The notes under the pieces are model-generated. The model was not told where the DNA came from, did not search any database, and saw only the letters and a program-made list of their open reading frames with translations. Shown here one piece after another: positions 51,198 to 60,679 of a DNA stretch of 64,000 nucleotides (positions are counted from its first letter, which is position 1; every line of letters begins with the position of its first letter). The stretch spans positions 1 to 64,000 of the forward strand of contig JAHJZX010000034.1 of NCBI GenBank assembly GCA_018826295.1, written 5' to 3'. The position numbers were made by a program, and so were the translations under genes. The stretch is from Gammaproteobacteria bacterium (GTDB lineage Bacteria > Pseudomonadota > Gammaproteobacteria > Enterobacterales > Alteromonadaceae).

Positions 51198-52109
51198 TTA
51201 TTTATTAATCAGTGCCGACTTAACCCGGCGGATAGCTTTGCGGATCAGCGAAATTTTGCTGTCTTCTTTGTAACGGCCTTTTTCTGCGTGGCGAATAAGC
51301 AGCAGGTTAGGCAGGGCTATTGGCGTGCCCTGGGTACCTAATAACCAGCGCACCGCGCGGTCTTCGTAGGTTTTAGTCCAGTGTTGCTTCGGTTTTTGAT
51401 ACACGGCTAAATCGTCACAATAACCGCAGGCGCGGGCCACGTCACCGTGAATAATCTGAATAGCGCCGGTGGCTCGGTCAAACTTACGCGGTTTAAATTT
51501 GCTTTTATCTACTTCCAGCAGCGCCGTTTTGTCTTTGCCGGCAGAAATCATCGGGTCGGCTTCGGTCAGCAATGCCGTTACCAGCAAGGTATCCGGAAAC
51601 AGTAAAATATCCTGCCGGCCTTTAAGTAATTGTTCCAGCGTGTCTAAGCAGCCCTCGTGAAACACCATGTCGCAGTCGGCAAACCAAATCCAATCGGCTT
51701 GGGTATGCTTAGAAGCATGATTGCGGCCAATGGCGCGGCGCAGCAATAAAGGCGTGGGTAATTGCTGAAAATTCCACTCGACATTAGGCACTGTTATGGT
51801 TTGAAAATGCTGCAGCAGTTTGGCGGTTTCTACATCTTCGGCAGAGTAAAATACGGTAAAGCGCAGCTGCATATTGCTGGGCGGGTATTTTACCAGCGAG
51901 CTTAACTGATAAACAAAAAAGCGCGCGTAGTTCCAGCAGTGGCTGACAATCTCCAGTTTGATATTGTCATGTACTACCGCCAGCTTGGTCTTGTCGGGCT
52001 GGTTTTTAATAAAAGCGGTGGCCGGAAAATAGCCTGAAGCGGCAAAGCGCAGCAAAAATTCTTTTACACCATCCAGCATGGCAGGTTGCCGGTATTCAGG
52101 AAGTGCCAT
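51198..52109 (-). CDS. GT2-like glycosyltransferase
   Basis: 303 residues from ATG 52109, with GGAG five bases upstream; the track start at 52124 has none. GT-A-type fold: KLEIVSHCWNYARFFVYQLS, an LRFTVFYSAEDVETAKLL strand, GRNHASKHTQADWIWFADCDMVFHEG with the DxD-type motif DCDM, and a C-terminal basic tail. It probably transfers a sugar in the lipopolysaccharide core pathway, judged by its position next to waaA-kdkA and a second glycosyltransferase. Its specificity is unknown. Confidence 0.82.
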   Translation of the reverse strand: MALPEYRQPAMLDGVKEFLLRFAASGYFPATAFIKNQPDKTKLAVVHDNIKLEIVSHCWNYARFFVYQLSSLVKYPPSNMQLRFTVFYSAEDVETAKLLQHFQTITVPNVEWNFQQLPTPLLLRRAIGRNHASKHTQADWIWFADCDMVFHEGCLDTLEQLLKGRQDILLFPDTLLVTALLTEADPMISAGKDKTALLEVDKSKFKPRKFDRATGAIQIIHGDVARACGYCDDLAVYQKPKQHWTKTYEDRAVRWLLGTQGTPIALPNLLLIRHAEKGRYKEDSKISLIRKAIRRVKSALINK

Positions 52110-52310
52110 AATAGCTCCGTACAAAGGTCGGCTGGCCTTGTGCCGCCACAGGGGTTTCAGGCCATAATAAGGCCGCTAGATTAGCATTTTATCTGCAGCT
52201 GAAACAGAATCTTTTGGTATCAGCGGGCCAAATTTGGCATTATGGCGCACCTTTGCCGCCAGTGTTTTTAGCACCAGCGCGGCGGACCAGAGTTAGCTAA
52301 GAAGGGATAG

Positions 52311-54332
52311 ATGTCACTGTTAAGTCGTTTTTGCTACAGCTTGCTGCTATGTCTGCTATCGCCGCTGCTGCTGGGTTATTTGTTGTGGCGCTCACGCAAG
52401 GACAGCGCTTACCGGTTGCGTCTGGCCGAGCGCTTTGCATTTAAACTGCCCGCTCAGCATGCCCGGGGCGGCATAGTGCTGCACACCGTATCGGTGGGGG
52501 AGTTTAATGCCGCCCGGCCGTTAATTAAGCAATTACTTAAACAATACCCGCAGTTACCACTTACTATCAGCTGCACTACGCCAACCGCCTCAGCAGCCAT
52601 CCTGAAGTTACAGGCAGAGCAGCAACTTGGCCACAACATCATACATTGTTATCTGCCATTCGATTTTCCCTGGCTAATGCGGCGCTGGTTAGCATTTTTG
52701 CAGCCGCAATTGCTGATCATTTTAGAAACCGAGCTGTGGCCAAATTTACTGGCCAACTGTAAGGCCTTGGCTATTCCAACCTTAGTGGTGAATGCCCGCC
52801 TGTCGGCACGTTCTGCCAGGGGCTACCGGCGTTTGTCGTGTCTGGTACAGCCGATGCTGCACAATATCAGCCAGATCTTAACGCAAGACAGCGCCAGCGC
52901 CCGCCGTTTTGCCACTTTGGCCGCGCCTAAGGTGCAACTGGCCGGCAATTTGAAATATGAACTGGACGTGCCGGCGCAGAGTGTGGCCCTTGCTGCAGAC
53001 ATTAAACCGGCCCTACAAGGCCGTATTGTCTGGGTCGCCGCCAGTACTCATGCCGGTGAAGATGAGATGTTATTGCAGGCCTACCGGCAGCTGCACCTGC
53101 AGTACCCGCAACTGTTGCTGGTATTGGTGCCGCGCCATCCGGAACGCTTCGATGCGGTAGCGGCCTTGTTGCAACAACAGCAGCTAAGCTATGTGCGGCG
53201 CAGTAAGTCTCAGCTGCCCGCTAGCACCACGGCCGTCTGGCTGGCAGATTCAATGGGCGAATTACTCAGTTGGTATCAGCTGGCAGATTTTGTCTTTATC
53301 GGCGGTAGTCTGATTGAGCGTGGCGGTCATAACCCGCTGGAGGCGATGGTATTTGCTAAGGCGGTGATATCTGGCCCCTATGTGTTTAATTTTCAACAGG
53401 TATTCAATTTACTACAGCGTCAGCAGGCCTATTTGGCCGTTAGCAGCAGTGACGATATAGCCAGCGCAGTGCAACAGTTGATCGACCAGCCAGAACTGGC
53501 ACAACAGCTTGGTAGCAAGGGCCTGGCGTTGTATCAGCAGCAACAGGGGGCGCTGGCACGAACTATGGATGAAGTAAGGCAGTTGCTGCCGCTGGCCGGT
53601 ACAGCCAGATTACAACAAGGCAGTGCAGTGGCCTGGTTTGATGCCGCCTTTTTTCCCAACGCTGGTCTGCATTATTTCCAGCCACAATACTGGCAGCAGC
53701 AGGGCTTAGTATCTGGCCAGTCAACCGGGCGTAACACCGTTTGGTTTGTCCGGCAAGATGACAAGCAAGCCGTGCTGCGGCATTACTACCGCGGCGGTCT
53801 GATTGGCAAAATAAATAAAGACTGTTTTTGGCCGGTGCCGCTACGGCAAAGCCGGGCCATGGCTGAATATGCTCTGCTGTGGCAGATGCAAAGCTGGGGG
53901 TTGCCGGTGCCGCGACCTTGTGCCGCTTTATATCAACCCCGCCGATGGCTGGGTATTACCTGGGCCTACCGGGCGGATATTCTGATTGAACGCATAGAGG
54001 GCGCGACTGATTTAGCTCAGGTGCTGCAACAGCAAAGTCTCAGCGCTGCGCAGTGGCAACAGCTGGGCAGCATGATAGCGCGCTTTCATCAGCATAGCGT
54101 GTATCACTCCGATCTAAACTGCCACAATATTTTACTGGATAAGCAGGGTAAGTTCTGGCTGATTGATTTTGATAAATGTGCACTCAGAGCCGGCAACGAC
54201 TGGCAGCAGGCAACGTTGGCCCGTTTGCAAAGGTCGCTGCAGAAAGAGCAGGGCCTGCATAGCAGTTTTAGCTGGCAGCCACAGCTATGGCCGGCACTGC
54301 TGCATGGCTATCAGCAGCAACTTACCGGCTAA
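52311..54332 (+). CDS. waaA-kdkA: Kdo transferase WaaA fused to Kdo kinase KdkA
   Basis: 673 residues in one open frame. Residues 1-425 are WaaA: an N-terminal anchor, TVSVGEFNAARPLIK (catalytic-base Glu), ETELWPNLL, NARLSARSARGYRR, VWVAASTHAGEDEMLLQAY, VPRHPERF and GGSLIERGGHNPLEAM. Residues about 440-673 are KdkA: KQAVLRHYYRGGLIGKI, EYALLWQMQSWGLPVPRP, the kinase loop VYHSDLNCHNILLD and the metal Asp in FWLIDFDKC. WaaA attaches Kdo to lipid IVA and KdkA phosphorylates Kdo at O-4; in Haemophilus these are separate proteins. The fusion implies a mono-Kdo-phosphate inner core. No in-frame stop or second start is suggested at the junction. Confidence 0.93.
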   Translation: MSLLSRFCYSLLLCLLSPLLLGYLLWRSRKDSAYRLRLAERFAFKLPAQHARGGIVLHTVSVGEFNAARPLIKQLLKQYPQLPLTISCTTPTASAAILKLQAEQQLGHNIIHCYLPFDFPWLMRRWLAFLQPQLLIILETELWPNLLANCKALAIPTLVVNARLSARSARGYRRLSCLVQPMLHNISQILTQDSASARRFATLAAPKVQLAGNLKYELDVPAQSVALAADIKPALQGRIVWVAASTHAGEDEMLLQAYRQLHLQYPQLLLVLVPRHPERFDAVAALLQQQQLSYVRRSKSQLPASTTAVWLADSMGELLSWYQLADFVFIGGSLIERGGHNPLEAMVFAKAVISGPYVFNFQQVFNLLQRQQAYLAVSSSDDIASAVQQLIDQPELAQQLGSKGLALYQQQQGALARTMDEVRQLLPLAGTARLQQGSAVAWFDAAFFPNAGLHYFQPQYWQQQGLVSGQSTGRNTVWFVRQDDKQAVLRHYYRGGLIGKINKDCFWPVPLRQSRAMAEYALLWQMQSWGLPVPRPCAALYQPRRWLGITWAYRADILIERIEGATDLAQVLQQQSLSAAQWQQLGSMIARFHQHSVYHSDLNCHNILLDKQGKFWLIDFDKCALRAGNDWQQATLARLQRSLQKEQGLHSSFSWQPQLWPALLHGYQQQLTG

Positions 54333-54452
54333 AATCGGCACTTTATCGCGCTTTTTTTGTATTTAAGCTGTCACAAAGCTGTTTTTATCCTGTCACTGCT
54401 CTTGGTGTAGCTGCCGTTCTTTGATATAACATCAGACGGTGGAGGGGCATCT

Positions 54453-56684
54453 ATGCGGCTAAATAAAATAATAACAAGCTTAATGCTGACCAGTTGTGTA
54501 CTGGCAGCGGAACCACAACAACAGTTTGCTGCGGCGCAGGCTGCGTACGCTCAGGGTGAGCACCGCAAAGCGGCCGAAATCTGGCAATCGCTGGCGCTGG
54601 AAGGCGACACTAAAGCCCAGTTTGAACTGGCGAAGCTGTATTCTTTAGGCCATGGTGTTGAACAGGATGCACTACAAGCGGCCTATTGGCTGGAGCAGGC
54701 CGCTTCGGGCAGCACTGATTATGCTGAATCGGCGCAGGCCAAACGCGATATCATCGATGCTGTAGCTGAGATAAAACAACAAACCGCTACTGAAACGGCC
54801 AGCAGTGCCGACACTACCGCTGTCGCTGTTGCAACGCCGGCTACGATTAGCCCGGGTAAGCCAACTACAGTAGCAGCACCGCTAAGTACTTCCGATACCG
54901 AACAAACCAGGCAGGCACCGGCGACTGCGGTTGTACCTGTTACTGCTGCGGCAAGGACTGCACCGGCGCAGCCGCCTGCTGGTGCGGCAGCAGTGCATAG
55001 CTACAAAGCGGCAGAACTGCCGGTAAAACCGCTGCCACAGGCGAATTTCGATAGCGGGCTTAGAGCTTTCCAACGTCAGAATTATGCCGAAGCCTTTAGT
55101 CACTGGTATCCGCTGGCAAACTCTGGTGTAGCAGATGCGCAGTTTAATCTGGCGGCGATGTATGCTTATGGTCATGGCGTGGCAGCTGATATGGCTGGCG
55201 CTGTGCACTGGTTTAATGCGGCGTCAGATCAGGGTATGGCGCAGGCGCAATACCAGTTAGCACTGGCCTATGCCAATGGCAATGGCGTGGCGCAGGATGA
55301 TGCGGTTGCTGTGTTTTGGTATCAGCAGGCCGCGCAGCAGCAATTTGCCCCGGCGCAATATAACCTCGGCTTTATGTACGGTGCCGGCCGTGGCGTAACG
55401 CAAGACGACGCGACGGCATTGCTGTGGTATCAGCGTGCTGCTGAGCAAGGTGACGCTGATGCGCAGTTTATTGTAGCCGGCCGCTACATGGATGGACGCG
55501 GCGCAGCACAGGATTTGGCAGCAGCGGTTAATTGGTACCAAAAAGCTGCCGGACAAAACCACGCCCGAGCTGCTTATGAGCTGGGCCGTGCATATTTGCA
55601 GGGGCAGGGCGTAGCGAAAAATGAGAGTCGGGCGCTTGATTGGTTTAACCGGGCCGCAGCGCAGGGCATTATTGAGGCCCAGCGTGAAGCCGGGATAAGT
55701 TATTCGCTTGGGCGTGGTGTCAGAGCCAATGACGACAAAGCGGTAGAAATTTTACAACCTGCTTGTAGTAGCAATGACATAGCGGCTTGTTATTACCTTA
55801 GCCTGCATTTGCTGGATGGCCGCGGTGTGCGTCAGGACAAGCAACGAGGCCTTAAGATGCTGCAACAAGCTGGCCAGGCCGGCAATGCTGAGGCGCAGTA
55901 CCGGCTTGGCGTGCTGTATAGCCAAGGGCAGGATCAGGTGGCTGATGAAGCAGCGGCTTTTAATTGGTTTTTGCAAGCGGCAGAACAAGGCCATGCTGAG
56001 GCGCAATATTTAGCCGGCCTGCGATTGGCCAATGGTACCGGCACGACACAAAATGATGCCGCAGCTGTCAGCTGGTATCAACGAGCGGCAGAGCAAGGAG
56101 TGCTGTATGCCCAGTACAATCTGGGCTTTATGTACGGTGCTGGCCGCGGCGTAAAAAAGGATGATGATAAGGCACTGTATTGGTACAGCAAAGTTGCAGA
56201 GCAGGGCGATGCTGATGCCCAGTTTAATTTAGGGCTGCGCTTTGAAACTGGCCGTGGCGTCAGGCAAGACGACGACCAGGCCGTGCACTGGTATCAAAAA
56301 GCGGCAGAGCAAAATCATCTGCGCGCCATTGCTCATCTGGGTTATATGTATGAAAAAGGCTATGGCGTGCCTATGAATGAGCGCCGTGCCTTTGAGCTGT
56401 ACCAACAGGCATTGCCGGCTGCCGTGCCCCGGGCGTTAACGGCGATGGGCTTGTTTTATAAAAATGGCCGTCAGGTAAAAGCCGATGATAAAAAAGCTGT
56501 GGCGTTGTTTGCCCAGGCTGCAGAACAAGGCTATGCCAATGCGCAATATAATCTGGGCTGGATGTATGAGTTTGGCCGTGGTGTCAGCCGTGATCTGGTC
56601 AAGGCGCGTGATCTGTATCAGCAGGCAGCAGAACAAAGCGAACCGCTGGCTCAGGCACAGCTGGCCCGTTTACTTAATCCCTAA
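54453..56684 (+). CDS. Secreted Sel1-repeat (TPR-like) protein
   Basis: 743 residues with a signal peptide (NKIITSLMLTSCVLA), one or two N-terminal Sel1 repeats, a low-complexity Ala/Thr/Pro linker (about 110-190), then about a dozen tandem Sel1 repeats of 36 residues. Typical units read AQYNLGFMYGAGRGV and ALLWYQRAAEQGDA. A near-duplicate segment AQYNLGFMYGAGRGV recurs about 250 residues later, pointing to internal duplication. Sel1 solenoids bind partner proteins in the envelope or in exopolysaccharide regulation. The ATG has GGAGGGG upstream. A terminator follows. Confidence 0.88.
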   Translation: MRLNKIITSLMLTSCVLAAEPQQQFAAAQAAYAQGEHRKAAEIWQSLALEGDTKAQFELAKLYSLGHGVEQDALQAAYWLEQAASGSTDYAESAQAKRDIIDAVAEIKQQTATETASSADTTAVAVATPATISPGKPTTVAAPLSTSDTEQTRQAPATAVVPVTAAARTAPAQPPAGAAAVHSYKAAELPVKPLPQANFDSGLRAFQRQNYAEAFSHWYPLANSGVADAQFNLAAMYAYGHGVAADMAGAVHWFNAASDQGMAQAQYQLALAYANGNGVAQDDAVAVFWYQQAAQQQFAPAQYNLGFMYGAGRGVTQDDATALLWYQRAAEQGDADAQFIVAGRYMDGRGAAQDLAAAVNWYQKAAGQNHARAAYELGRAYLQGQGVAKNESRALDWFNRAAAQGIIEAQREAGISYSLGRGVRANDDKAVEILQPACSSNDIAACYYLSLHLLDGRGVRQDKQRGLKMLQQAGQAGNAEAQYRLGVLYSQGQDQVADEAAAFNWFLQAAEQGHAEAQYLAGLRLANGTGTTQNDAAAVSWYQRAAEQGVLYAQYNLGFMYGAGRGVKKDDDKALYWYSKVAEQGDADAQFNLGLRFETGRGVRQDDDQAVHWYQKAAEQNHLRAIAHLGYMYEKGYGVPMNERRAFELYQQALPAAVPRALTAMGLFYKNGRQVKADDKKAVALFAQAAEQGYANAQYNLGWMYEFGRGVSRDLVKARDLYQQAAEQSEPLAQAQLARLLNP

Positions 56685-56720
56685 TCTCTAATCTGAGTGG
56701 CAATGCCATTGCAATAAATA

Positions 56721-56749
56721 AGGCCAGCATCAGCTGGCCTAATGTTTTT
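56721..56749 (+). terminator. Terminator after the Sel1 gene
   Basis: AGGCCAGC and GCTGGCCT form an 8-bp stem around ATCA, followed by AATGTTTTT. It lies between convergent genes; the minus-strand side is followed by TTATTTATTG and may weakly serve the protease gene. Confidence 0.8.
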
Positions 56750-56790
56750 CACGCTACGACAGCGTGATCTCAGTGCTTAGCCTGACATGG

Positions 56791-59115
56791 TTATGGCTGG
56801 TAGCTTGCCGTCAGGGTTAAACCTGATACAGCGCTATAACCGTACACAGAGATATACCAGGTTGCAGCTTGTGGGTTATTAAAGCTGCAGCTTTCGGTAT
56901 TACCAGACTCGTACGGACGGCAATCATAACTTGAGGTGGTTGGCTGAGCACCACGGCGCACGTACAGATCAGCATCACCGCTACCGCCTGATGTATTGAC
57001 GGTCAGGCTGCTCATACCGGCCGGTACTGTTACCGTGTAGTGTTTCCAGCTGCGGCGGGCAATGCTGATATCTGACTCAGTCAGTGTCGCACCCTGGTTG
57101 CCACCGCCACCAGTGCCGGCTGTGTAATCTGCCAGCAGAGAAACGCCGGCATAAGCACTATAAGCATTGATCATGACATGATAGGTGCCGGCCTGCGTAG
57201 TGCTGAAGCTGCAGTTTTCGGCATTACCTGTCTTATAAGGACGGCAATCATAGCTGGACGTGGTAGGTTGGCTGCCAAACTTGATATACATATCGGCATC
57301 ACCGGTACCGCCTGACATAGTAAAGCTCAGATTTGTAGCCCCGGCGGGTACTGTAAAGGTGTAGAAGCTGGTGCTGTTTGCTGCACCACTGAGGTTAGTC
57401 AGCGCCACGCCTTTGCTCAGCTCGTTGCCACCAACTGGGGGTTCTTCACCGCCACCACCATTGCCAGAACCATCACAGCCATTTTGTGCGATGTAGTCAA
57501 AAGCGGCTTTCGTGCGCACCAGACCATAGCCATATGAATTGTCCCGGCCTGTGGTGCCCAAGTCTTCGGCAGTGACCGCCAGCACATTACGGATCTGTGC
57601 ATTGCTACACTGCGGGTAGTGGCTCCAAAGCAGAGCGGCAACACCGGCAACATGCGGCGATGCCATAGAGGTACCGCTCATCAGGCCGTAGTTACTGGCG
57701 CCTGAACTTAAGCTGGCAGTCTGGCCCAACTTACCCATTAGCGCCTGACCTACTGCCTGAGTGACAGCCAGAGCCGGAATAGTGGTACCCGGGTTATCAC
57801 CCAGAGTGCCACCAAAATCGCCGGCAGCATTGTTATAAATGACAGCTGCCAGACCGCCACCGTCTTCACAAGACTGCACTTTTTGCACAAAGCTGACGTT
57901 ACCACGCTCGATCAGACAAATTTTATTTGCCACGTTACTGCAGGTGGTTTCAGCCAGGCCACAGTTCGCCAGGGCGGCATTGGCGCTGCCATCTGACGAG
58001 TTGGTCATCGGGCTGCTGGCATAGCTGCTGCTGCCAACACTCAGAACCGCTTCCAGCCCGGTACCTTCTGGATAGGTAGAGCGTATATCCACACCCGGTG
58101 CGGCCAGCTCAACCTGGCTGTTGCGCTGGGAGAAATCCGCCAGTTGCTTATTGCTGTCAATCGCAGCAACAGAGACAACAGCATCATAAGAAGCCGGGTA
58201 CGACATAACCGTATTGCCATCATTACCAGCCGCCGCTATTAACAACACGCCCTGATCAAAAGCCGCCTGCATAGCGTTAGCTTCAGTGGTGCTGGAACCT
58301 TCACCGCCCAGGCTCATATTAATTACCGTAGAGCCATTGCTGACACAGGTATTTACCGCATTGGCCAGTGTTGAGCTATAACCCCAGCCGTCGTCATTAA
58401 AGACTTTAATAATATGCAGTTTAACATTACCGTTTGGCAGTACACCTACCATGCCAACGCTGTTGTTCAGTGCCGCTATAGTTCCGGCAACGTGGGTACC
58501 GTGCGGGCCGCCGTGCTCATACCAGTTACCGGTGCCGGCATTGTTGCTACCGGTAATATTGCCGGTTAAAAAGTCTTCGTGCGGTAAATCCAGGCCAGAG
58601 TCAATGACGCAAACTTTTTGGTTTGAAGCAAACTGATCACTAACCTGATGCGCCTGCACCATGGTATAGCCAAAAGGCACTTGCTGTGCCATCGGGTAAC
58701 GCTTGAGATCTTCTTCAATTAAGGCTACGTCAGCATCGTTTTGCAGTGCAGCCAGCTGGCTGGCGGTTAGTTCCGCCGCTACTGCGCCCTGGGCTGCCAG
58801 CACTTCTTTTACCCTGGCACCACGGCTTTCCAGACGCTGCTGGCGCTGCTGTAAATTAACGCTACGCAGCGTTTGTGCATCATTAGTAAACATGCCAGGA
58901 CCAAAGGTTTCCAGCGCCTGTGTTTTGTATTTCACGATGTAGCGCTTGCGATCACCGGCACTGCTTTTAGTGCTAACCGCCTTGACACTAACCGGGCTGC
59001 TATAACGTGTACCCTGGTCAACAGCGTCCTGAGCGCTTGCTGCTGTGGTTCCAAGTAGGGTTGCCGGCAAGCACAATAGTGCCAGCTTGCTTAGACTAAA
59101 CTTCTTATTTTTCAT
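56791..59115 (-). CDS. Secreted S8 subtilisin-like protease with PA insert and two PPC domains
   Basis: 774 residues from ATG 59115 (the track start at 59187 lacks a signal). Signal peptide KLALLCLPATLLGTTAASA; propeptide (about 45-125, RYIVKYKTQALETF); catalytic Asp in VCVIDSGLDLPHED, His in GGPHGTHVAGTIAALNN, oxyanion Asn in LIAAAGNDGNT and Ser in GLMSGTSMASPHVAGVAALL. A protease-associated domain is inserted before the Ser region. The C-terminus holds two pre-peptidase C-terminal beta domains with near-identical DADMYIKFGSQPTTSSYDCR / DADLYVRRGAQPTTSSYDCR segments. It is an extracellular protease, probably type II secreted. Confidence 0.94.
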   Translation of the reverse strand: MKNKKFSLSKLALLCLPATLLGTTAASAQDAVDQGTRYSSPVSVKAVSTKSSAGDRKRYIVKYKTQALETFGPGMFTNDAQTLRSVNLQQRQQRLESRGARVKEVLAAQGAVAAELTASQLAALQNDADVALIEEDLKRYPMAQQVPFGYTMVQAHQVSDQFASNQKVCVIDSGLDLPHEDFLTGNITGSNNAGTGNWYEHGGPHGTHVAGTIAALNNSVGMVGVLPNGNVKLHIIKVFNDDGWGYSSTLANAVNTCVSNGSTVINMSLGGEGSSTTEANAMQAAFDQGVLLIAAAGNDGNTVMSYPASYDAVVSVAAIDSNKQLADFSQRNSQVELAAPGVDIRSTYPEGTGLEAVLSVGSSSYASSPMTNSSDGSANAALANCGLAETTCSNVANKICLIERGNVSFVQKVQSCEDGGGLAAVIYNNAAGDFGGTLGDNPGTTIPALAVTQAVGQALMGKLGQTASLSSGASNYGLMSGTSMASPHVAGVAALLWSHYPQCSNAQIRNVLAVTAEDLGTTGRDNSYGYGLVRTKAAFDYIAQNGCDGSGNGGGGEEPPVGGNELSKGVALTNLSGAANSTSFYTFTVPAGATNLSFTMSGGTGDADMYIKFGSQPTTSSYDCRPYKTGNAENCSFSTTQAGTYHVMINAYSAYAGVSLLADYTAGTGGGGNQGATLTESDISIARRSWKHYTVTVPAGMSSLTVNTSGGSGDADLYVRRGAQPTTSSYDCRPYESGNTESCSFNNPQAATWYISVYGYSAVSGLTLTASYQP

Positions 59116-59487
59116 GTGTTTCTCTTGATTATTTATTGTTATATGTTCCTGGATTGATGACACCTTATTGCAACCTTGCAATAACATCTACCTACCTTTT
59201 AGCTAGAATGTAATTAAGTGTAAATCCGCAAAATAGTGACATTTGTTGCAGTTTTACCAGCGCGATCGCCGCTGTTTAGAAAAAAGGTCTTTTTTTAAAC
59301 GCACTACTATAGGTAAACCGAAGCGCTATGCTCGTTACAGCGTGGTATTCATACAGCCAGGTTGTTTTTTATATGCCTAAAAAGCATAACTTATACCCAT
59401 TGTTGCTATATAAAGCGGCACTGTTTGCATTGGCCGGGTTTGTCATCGACAATAGCGTCTTTGTTAGCAACAGGCAGACGCAGAAAC
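59116..59487. other. Divergent intergenic region between the protease and flavoprotein genes
   Basis: 372 bases. It holds the protease promoter side with an inverted repeat (separate entry) and T/A-rich stretches. The track ORFs at 59328-59549 and the first 42 codons of 59362 have no ribosome-binding site and look non-coding. I see no RNA gene here. Confidence 0.6.
59165..59184. promoter_or_regulatory. Perfect palindrome upstream of the S8 protease gene
   Basis: TTATTGCAA-CC-TTGCAATAA has 9-bp perfect arms. It lies 50-70 bases before the protease ATG in the 5' untranslated or promoter zone. It could be an operator or an mRNA hairpin; no known regulator is matched. Confidence 0.55.
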
Positions 59488-60669
59488 ATGCAGCAGTGGG
59501 ATGTAATTGTTATTGGCGCCGGCGCAGCCGGTTTAATGTGTGCCATTGAAGCGGGTAAACGTGGCCGTAAAGTGTTGCTACTGGATAACGGTAAACGGGT
59601 TGGCCGCAAAATTCTGATGTCTGGTGGCGGCCGCTGTAACTTCACTAATATGTATGCCGCACCGGAAAACTTTCTGTCGCAAAACAAACACTTTTGTAAA
59701 TCGGCGTTAAGCCGCTATACGCAATGGGATTTTATCGCCCTGGTACAAAAGCACGGCATTGCCTACCATGAAAAAACGCTCGGCCAGCTGTTTTGTGATG
59801 ATTCCGCGAAAGACATTGTTGATATGCTGCTAACTGAAGCTAAAGCCGCTAATGTGCAAATAGCGTTGCAGCAAACTATCAGCGCTGTCAGCTTCGCTGA
59901 TGGCCAATATAGCGTTACCACGCCCGAGCTTAGCCGGCAGTGCCACAGCTTAGTCATCGCCAGTGGCGGCTTAAGCTTGCCGAATTTAGGCGCTACTGCT
60001 TTTGGTTTTCAGCTGGCCGAGCAGTTTGGCTTAAAAGTGCTGCCGCTGCGCGCTGCCTTAGTACCACTGACCTGGCAGCCAAGTGATAAAGCGGTGTTTG
60101 AGGAAATAAGCGGTGTGTCTTTGCCGGTAACGGCTGAAGCTAACGGCACAGTATTCCCGGAAGATATGCTGTTTACCCACCGTGGCTTAAGCGGGCCGGC
60201 AATACTGCAAATTTCCAGCTACTGGCAACCCGGTGATGAGGTGGTGGTAAATATGGCACCGCAAACCGACTTAATTGAATTTCTGACGGTACAGCAGCAA
60301 GCCCATCCGGAACAGGAAGTAAAAACCGCGCTGGGTAAATTACTGCCAAAACGACTGGTCGAAAAGCTACTGCAGTTAAACATCTTTGCCAATCAGCCAC
60401 TTAAAGCGCTAAACCCGAAAAGTATCAAACACATTGCCGACAGCCTGCATGCTTATGTATTTAAACCCAATGGCACCGAAGGTTACCGCACAGCCGAAGT
60501 GACCATCGGCGGTGTCGATACCGATTATTTATCGTCAAAAACCATGGAAGCCAAACAGCAGCCGGGTTTATATTTTATCGGCGAAGTGGTCGATGTTACC
60601 GGTTGGCTCGGTGGCTATAACTTCCAGTGGGCCTGGGCCAGCGGCTGGGTCGCCGGGCAGTATTGTTAA
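59488..60669 (+). CDS. HI0933/YhiN-family flavoprotein
   Basis: 393 residues from ATG 59488, which gives an N-terminal Rossmann motif right at the start (MQQWDVIVIGAGAAGLMCAI). The track start at 59362 adds 42 implausible residues. Family blocks are GRKILMSGGGRCNFTN, VIASGGLSLPNLGATAFG, LFTHRGLSGPAILQISSYW and the C-terminal GLYFIGEVVDVTGWLGGYN. It is an FAD-dependent, NAD(P)-type oxidoreductase of unknown substrate. The downstream small gene begins 11 bases after the stop, suggesting an operon. Confidence 0.92.
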   Translation: MQQWDVIVIGAGAAGLMCAIEAGKRGRKVLLLDNGKRVGRKILMSGGGRCNFTNMYAAPENFLSQNKHFCKSALSRYTQWDFIALVQKHGIAYHEKTLGQLFCDDSAKDIVDMLLTEAKAANVQIALQQTISAVSFADGQYSVTTPELSRQCHSLVIASGGLSLPNLGATAFGFQLAEQFGLKVLPLRAALVPLTWQPSDKAVFEEISGVSLPVTAEANGTVFPEDMLFTHRGLSGPAILQISSYWQPGDEVVVNMAPQTDLIEFLTVQQQAHPEQEVKTALGKLLPKRLVEKLLQLNIFANQPLKALNPKSIKHIADSLHAYVFKPNGTEGYRTAEVTIGGVDTDYLSSKTMEAKQQPGLYFIGEVVDVTGWLGGYNFQWAWASGWVAGQYC

Positions 60670-60679
60670 GGTAAGCCTG

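Noticed and set aside
59328-59549. 73-aa ORF before the flavoprotein gene
   Set aside because: No ribosome-binding site, no conserved pattern, and it overlaps the flavoprotein start in another frame.
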